Assembly (NCBI RefSeq): GCF_047425865.1
Contig: NZ_CP179735.1
Length of the DNA: 64,000 nt
DNA from: Macrococcoides equi
GTDB taxonomy: Bacteria > Bacillota > Bacilli > Staphylococcales > Staphylococcaceae
Reading direction: 5' to 3' (one strand)
Shown piece by piece: positions 62,583 to 64,000 of the stretch; the stretch's first letter is position 1; each line of letters starts with the position of its first letter. The translations under genes and the position numbers were made by a program. The notes below the pieces were generated by a model. That model did not search any database. It saw only the letters and a list, made by a program, of their open reading frames with translations, and was not told the origin of the DNA.

Positions 62583-64000
62583 GTGAGGCTCCTTTCTTCA
62601 GAATTGTATAAATACCAAATCCAACAATCATGATAACAACGCCTTCAAGCATCGTATCAAACGCCCTGAAATCTCCCAGGATGGCGTTCACCACATTTTT
62701 TGCACCTGTCAGTTGATAACTGTTGTTATAATATGTTGAAATCGTAGCAAATGCATCAATATGTTGACTCTGAATCATCACACTAAATACAAGTGCAGCA
62801 ATAGCAAATGCTATACCATGTCTAAATAATTTATAAGTAATATTCGGTTCTTCCTTCTTTAAATTAGGCAAGTGATAGAAACAAGCAAGAAACAATACGG
62901 TAGTAATTGTTTCGATAACCAATTGGGTCAGTGCTAAATCTGGTGCTTTCATATCCATGAATAAGATGCTTACACCATAGCCAACCAATCCAATCATCAC
63001 AACTGCAGTCATCCTGCTTTTAACAAACAATAATCCTAAGCTACTTACAATCATGACGATTGCGACCATAATGATAAATAAGTTACCGTCATATTTTATC
63101 GTCCAGTGTATATTCTTTATCGGTAAAATAACCGGTAATGTCAGAAATGCTATAAACAAATAAAGATAAATGGCATATACATTTAACGTACCTGTCATTA
63201 ATATCGATAACGATTGCTTAGCAATATATTCTTTTGACTTTCCTAAGAAAATATATGCTTTATTGAGTGCAACCTTATCAAAGGCATTATACAAATATTG
63301 ATAACTTCTTGTTTTAATAACGATAAAACCAATCGTAAAAATAGAAATAGTTATAAATAAAGGTACCGTCCATCCATGCCAGGCTGTAATTACTTTGTCC
63401 TGAATATTAACCTGCTGTGTGCGAATAGGTGATATAAATAATGATTGTACATTGTTTGGGATAAAGAACAGTATAAGTGTTATCACTGTTAGTATAATGC
63501 TACTTAAATCAATTAATGGAGGTAACGGTTTTGTCTGAGTTGTCTTCGGCCCTAAAAATGGTCTAATCACTAAAACAAAACAGTAAATAAATGTGCCTAT
63601 ACTCGCAATAATAGATAGAACCAGGATAACAGTTATAAAAATATCTGAATGTGTTAATTCGAATAATGAGGTAATCAGTAGTTCTTTTGATAAAAATCCA
63701 CTTAAAAATGGCAGACCTGCCATTGCTAATGCCGCAATTAACATGGTTACAAACGTAATCGGTAAATTATGTCTTAAACCACTTAATTTATTCATATCTC
63801 GTGTTCCTGCAGCTAAATCAATAATACCAGTCCCCATAAATAACGTTGCCTTATAGCAAGCATGACTTAGTATCAGCAGAAACAAACCATTATATGCATA
63901 TCTTTTAATATTTTCATCTGCAGCAGGCAAAGCGATGATACCCACAAATAACACCATCATACCTAGCTGACTGATTGTAGAATAAGCAAGCAAAGCTTTT
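62569..64000 (-). CDS. mnhA: Na+/H+ antiporter subunit MnhA (MrpA), C-terminal part
   Basis: The frame is open to the right window edge, so the N-terminus is missing; about 477 residues are seen of roughly 800. It starts in the NuoL-like antiporter domain (KALLAYSTISQLGMMVLF, HACYKATLFMGTG with the conserved Lys, AMAGLPFLSGFLSKELL) and ends with the MrpA-specific DUF4040/MrpB-like domain (KAPDLALTQLVIETITTVLFL). First gene of mnhABCDEFG. The complex expels Na+ for H+ and supports salt and alkali tolerance. Confidence 0.94.
   Translation of the reverse strand, partial: KALLAYSTISQLGMMVLFVGIIALPAADENIKRYAYNGLFLLILSHACYKATLFMGTGIIDLAAGTRDMNKLSGLRHNLPITFVTMLIAALAMAGLPFLSGFLSKELLITSLFELTHSDIFITVILVLSIIASIGTFIYCFVLVIRPFLGPKTTQTKPLPPLIDLSSIILTVITLILFFIPNNVQSLFISPIRTQQVNIQDKVITAWHGWTVPLFITISIFTIGFIVIKTRSYQYLYNAFDKVALNKAYIFLGKSKEYIAKQSLSILMTGTLNVYAIYLYLFIAFLTLPVILPIKNIHWTIKYDGNLFIIMVAIVMIVSSLGLLFVKSRMTAVVMIGLVGYGVSILFMDMKAPDLALTQLVIETITTVLFLACFYHLPNLKKEEPNITYKLFRHGIAFAIAALVFSVMIQSQHIDAFATISTYYNNSYQLTGAKNVVNAILGDFRAFDTMLEGVVIMIVGFGIYTILKKGASHEGK

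Overview
The window reads as a chromosomal segment of a low-GC Gram-positive coccus of the family Staphylococcaceae. Many proteins match staphylococcal orthologues as I remember them (FhuCBG/FhuD2, IruO, NarGHJI-NreABC-NarT, the Moa/Moe set, MnhABCDEFG, PBP4, an IsaB-like secreted protein). The gene order and the divergence fit Macrococcus better than Staphylococcus sensu stricto; this is inference, since no marker gene such as 16S is present. Start regions carry strong AGGAGG-type ribosome binding sites, with frequent TTG and GTG starts. Most gene ends carry clear intrinsic terminators.

Layout. 1-4.5 kb: a truncated GTPase, then the siderophore importer fhuCBG, divergent from an IruO-type reductase across a near-perfect Fur box. 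4.5-9 kb: nagB with a YitT protein, then lctP-ldh (lactate permease and L-lactate dehydrogenase) behind a Rex-type box and a cre site. 9-22 kb: an IsaB-like secreted protein, nupC, a PBP4-like carboxypeptidase, a TetR/YhgE-type exporter pair, an M50-like membrane protease, a 41-bp tandem repeat, a NERD protein, an aldehyde dehydrogenase with a sigma-B-like promoter, an MFS transporter, a short-chain reductase and a fatty acid desaturase.

22-41 kb is a molybdenum and nitrate-respiration block: moaA-mobA-moaD-moaE-mobB-moeA, moaC (inverted), moaB, moeB, narT, a hemerythrin-like gene, nreCBA and narIJHG, with fdhD divergent. Molybdenum cofactor synthesis, nitrate uptake, oxygen/nitrate sensing (NreABC) and the reductase are physically joined. 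NreC-type palindromes lie in front of both narG and narT, and a Rex-like site overlaps the narG promoter. A single modB-like molybdate permease gene lies at 45.8 kb without modA or modC.

41-46 kb: bioY with a BirA-like operator, an IS1182/IS1272-like element inserted between bioY and fhuD whose transposase is broken at a T run, fhuD with its own Fur box, and an acyl-CoA dehydrogenase-like/C39-like pair. 46-58 kb: deoD, a DedA protein, a Mn2+ (yybP-ykoY) riboswitch before a TerC-family gene, a second hemerythrin-like protein, and a TPP riboswitch controlling tenI-thiO-thiS-thiG-thiF (thiazole branch of thiamine synthesis by the glycine oxidase route). Then come a large YhgE/Pip-type membrane protein and a second YitT protein. 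58-64 kb: an esterase and the Mnh/Mrp Na+/H+ antiporter operon, cut inside mnhA by the window edge.

I did not find a clearly new multi-gene system. The most interesting leads are the hemerythrin gene inside the nitrate-sensing operon, the split hot-dog-like gene pair before bioY, the 41-bp repeat array, the truncated GTPase, the tiny basic peptide at 9.8 kb, and the IS whose reading frame depends on a six-base T run.
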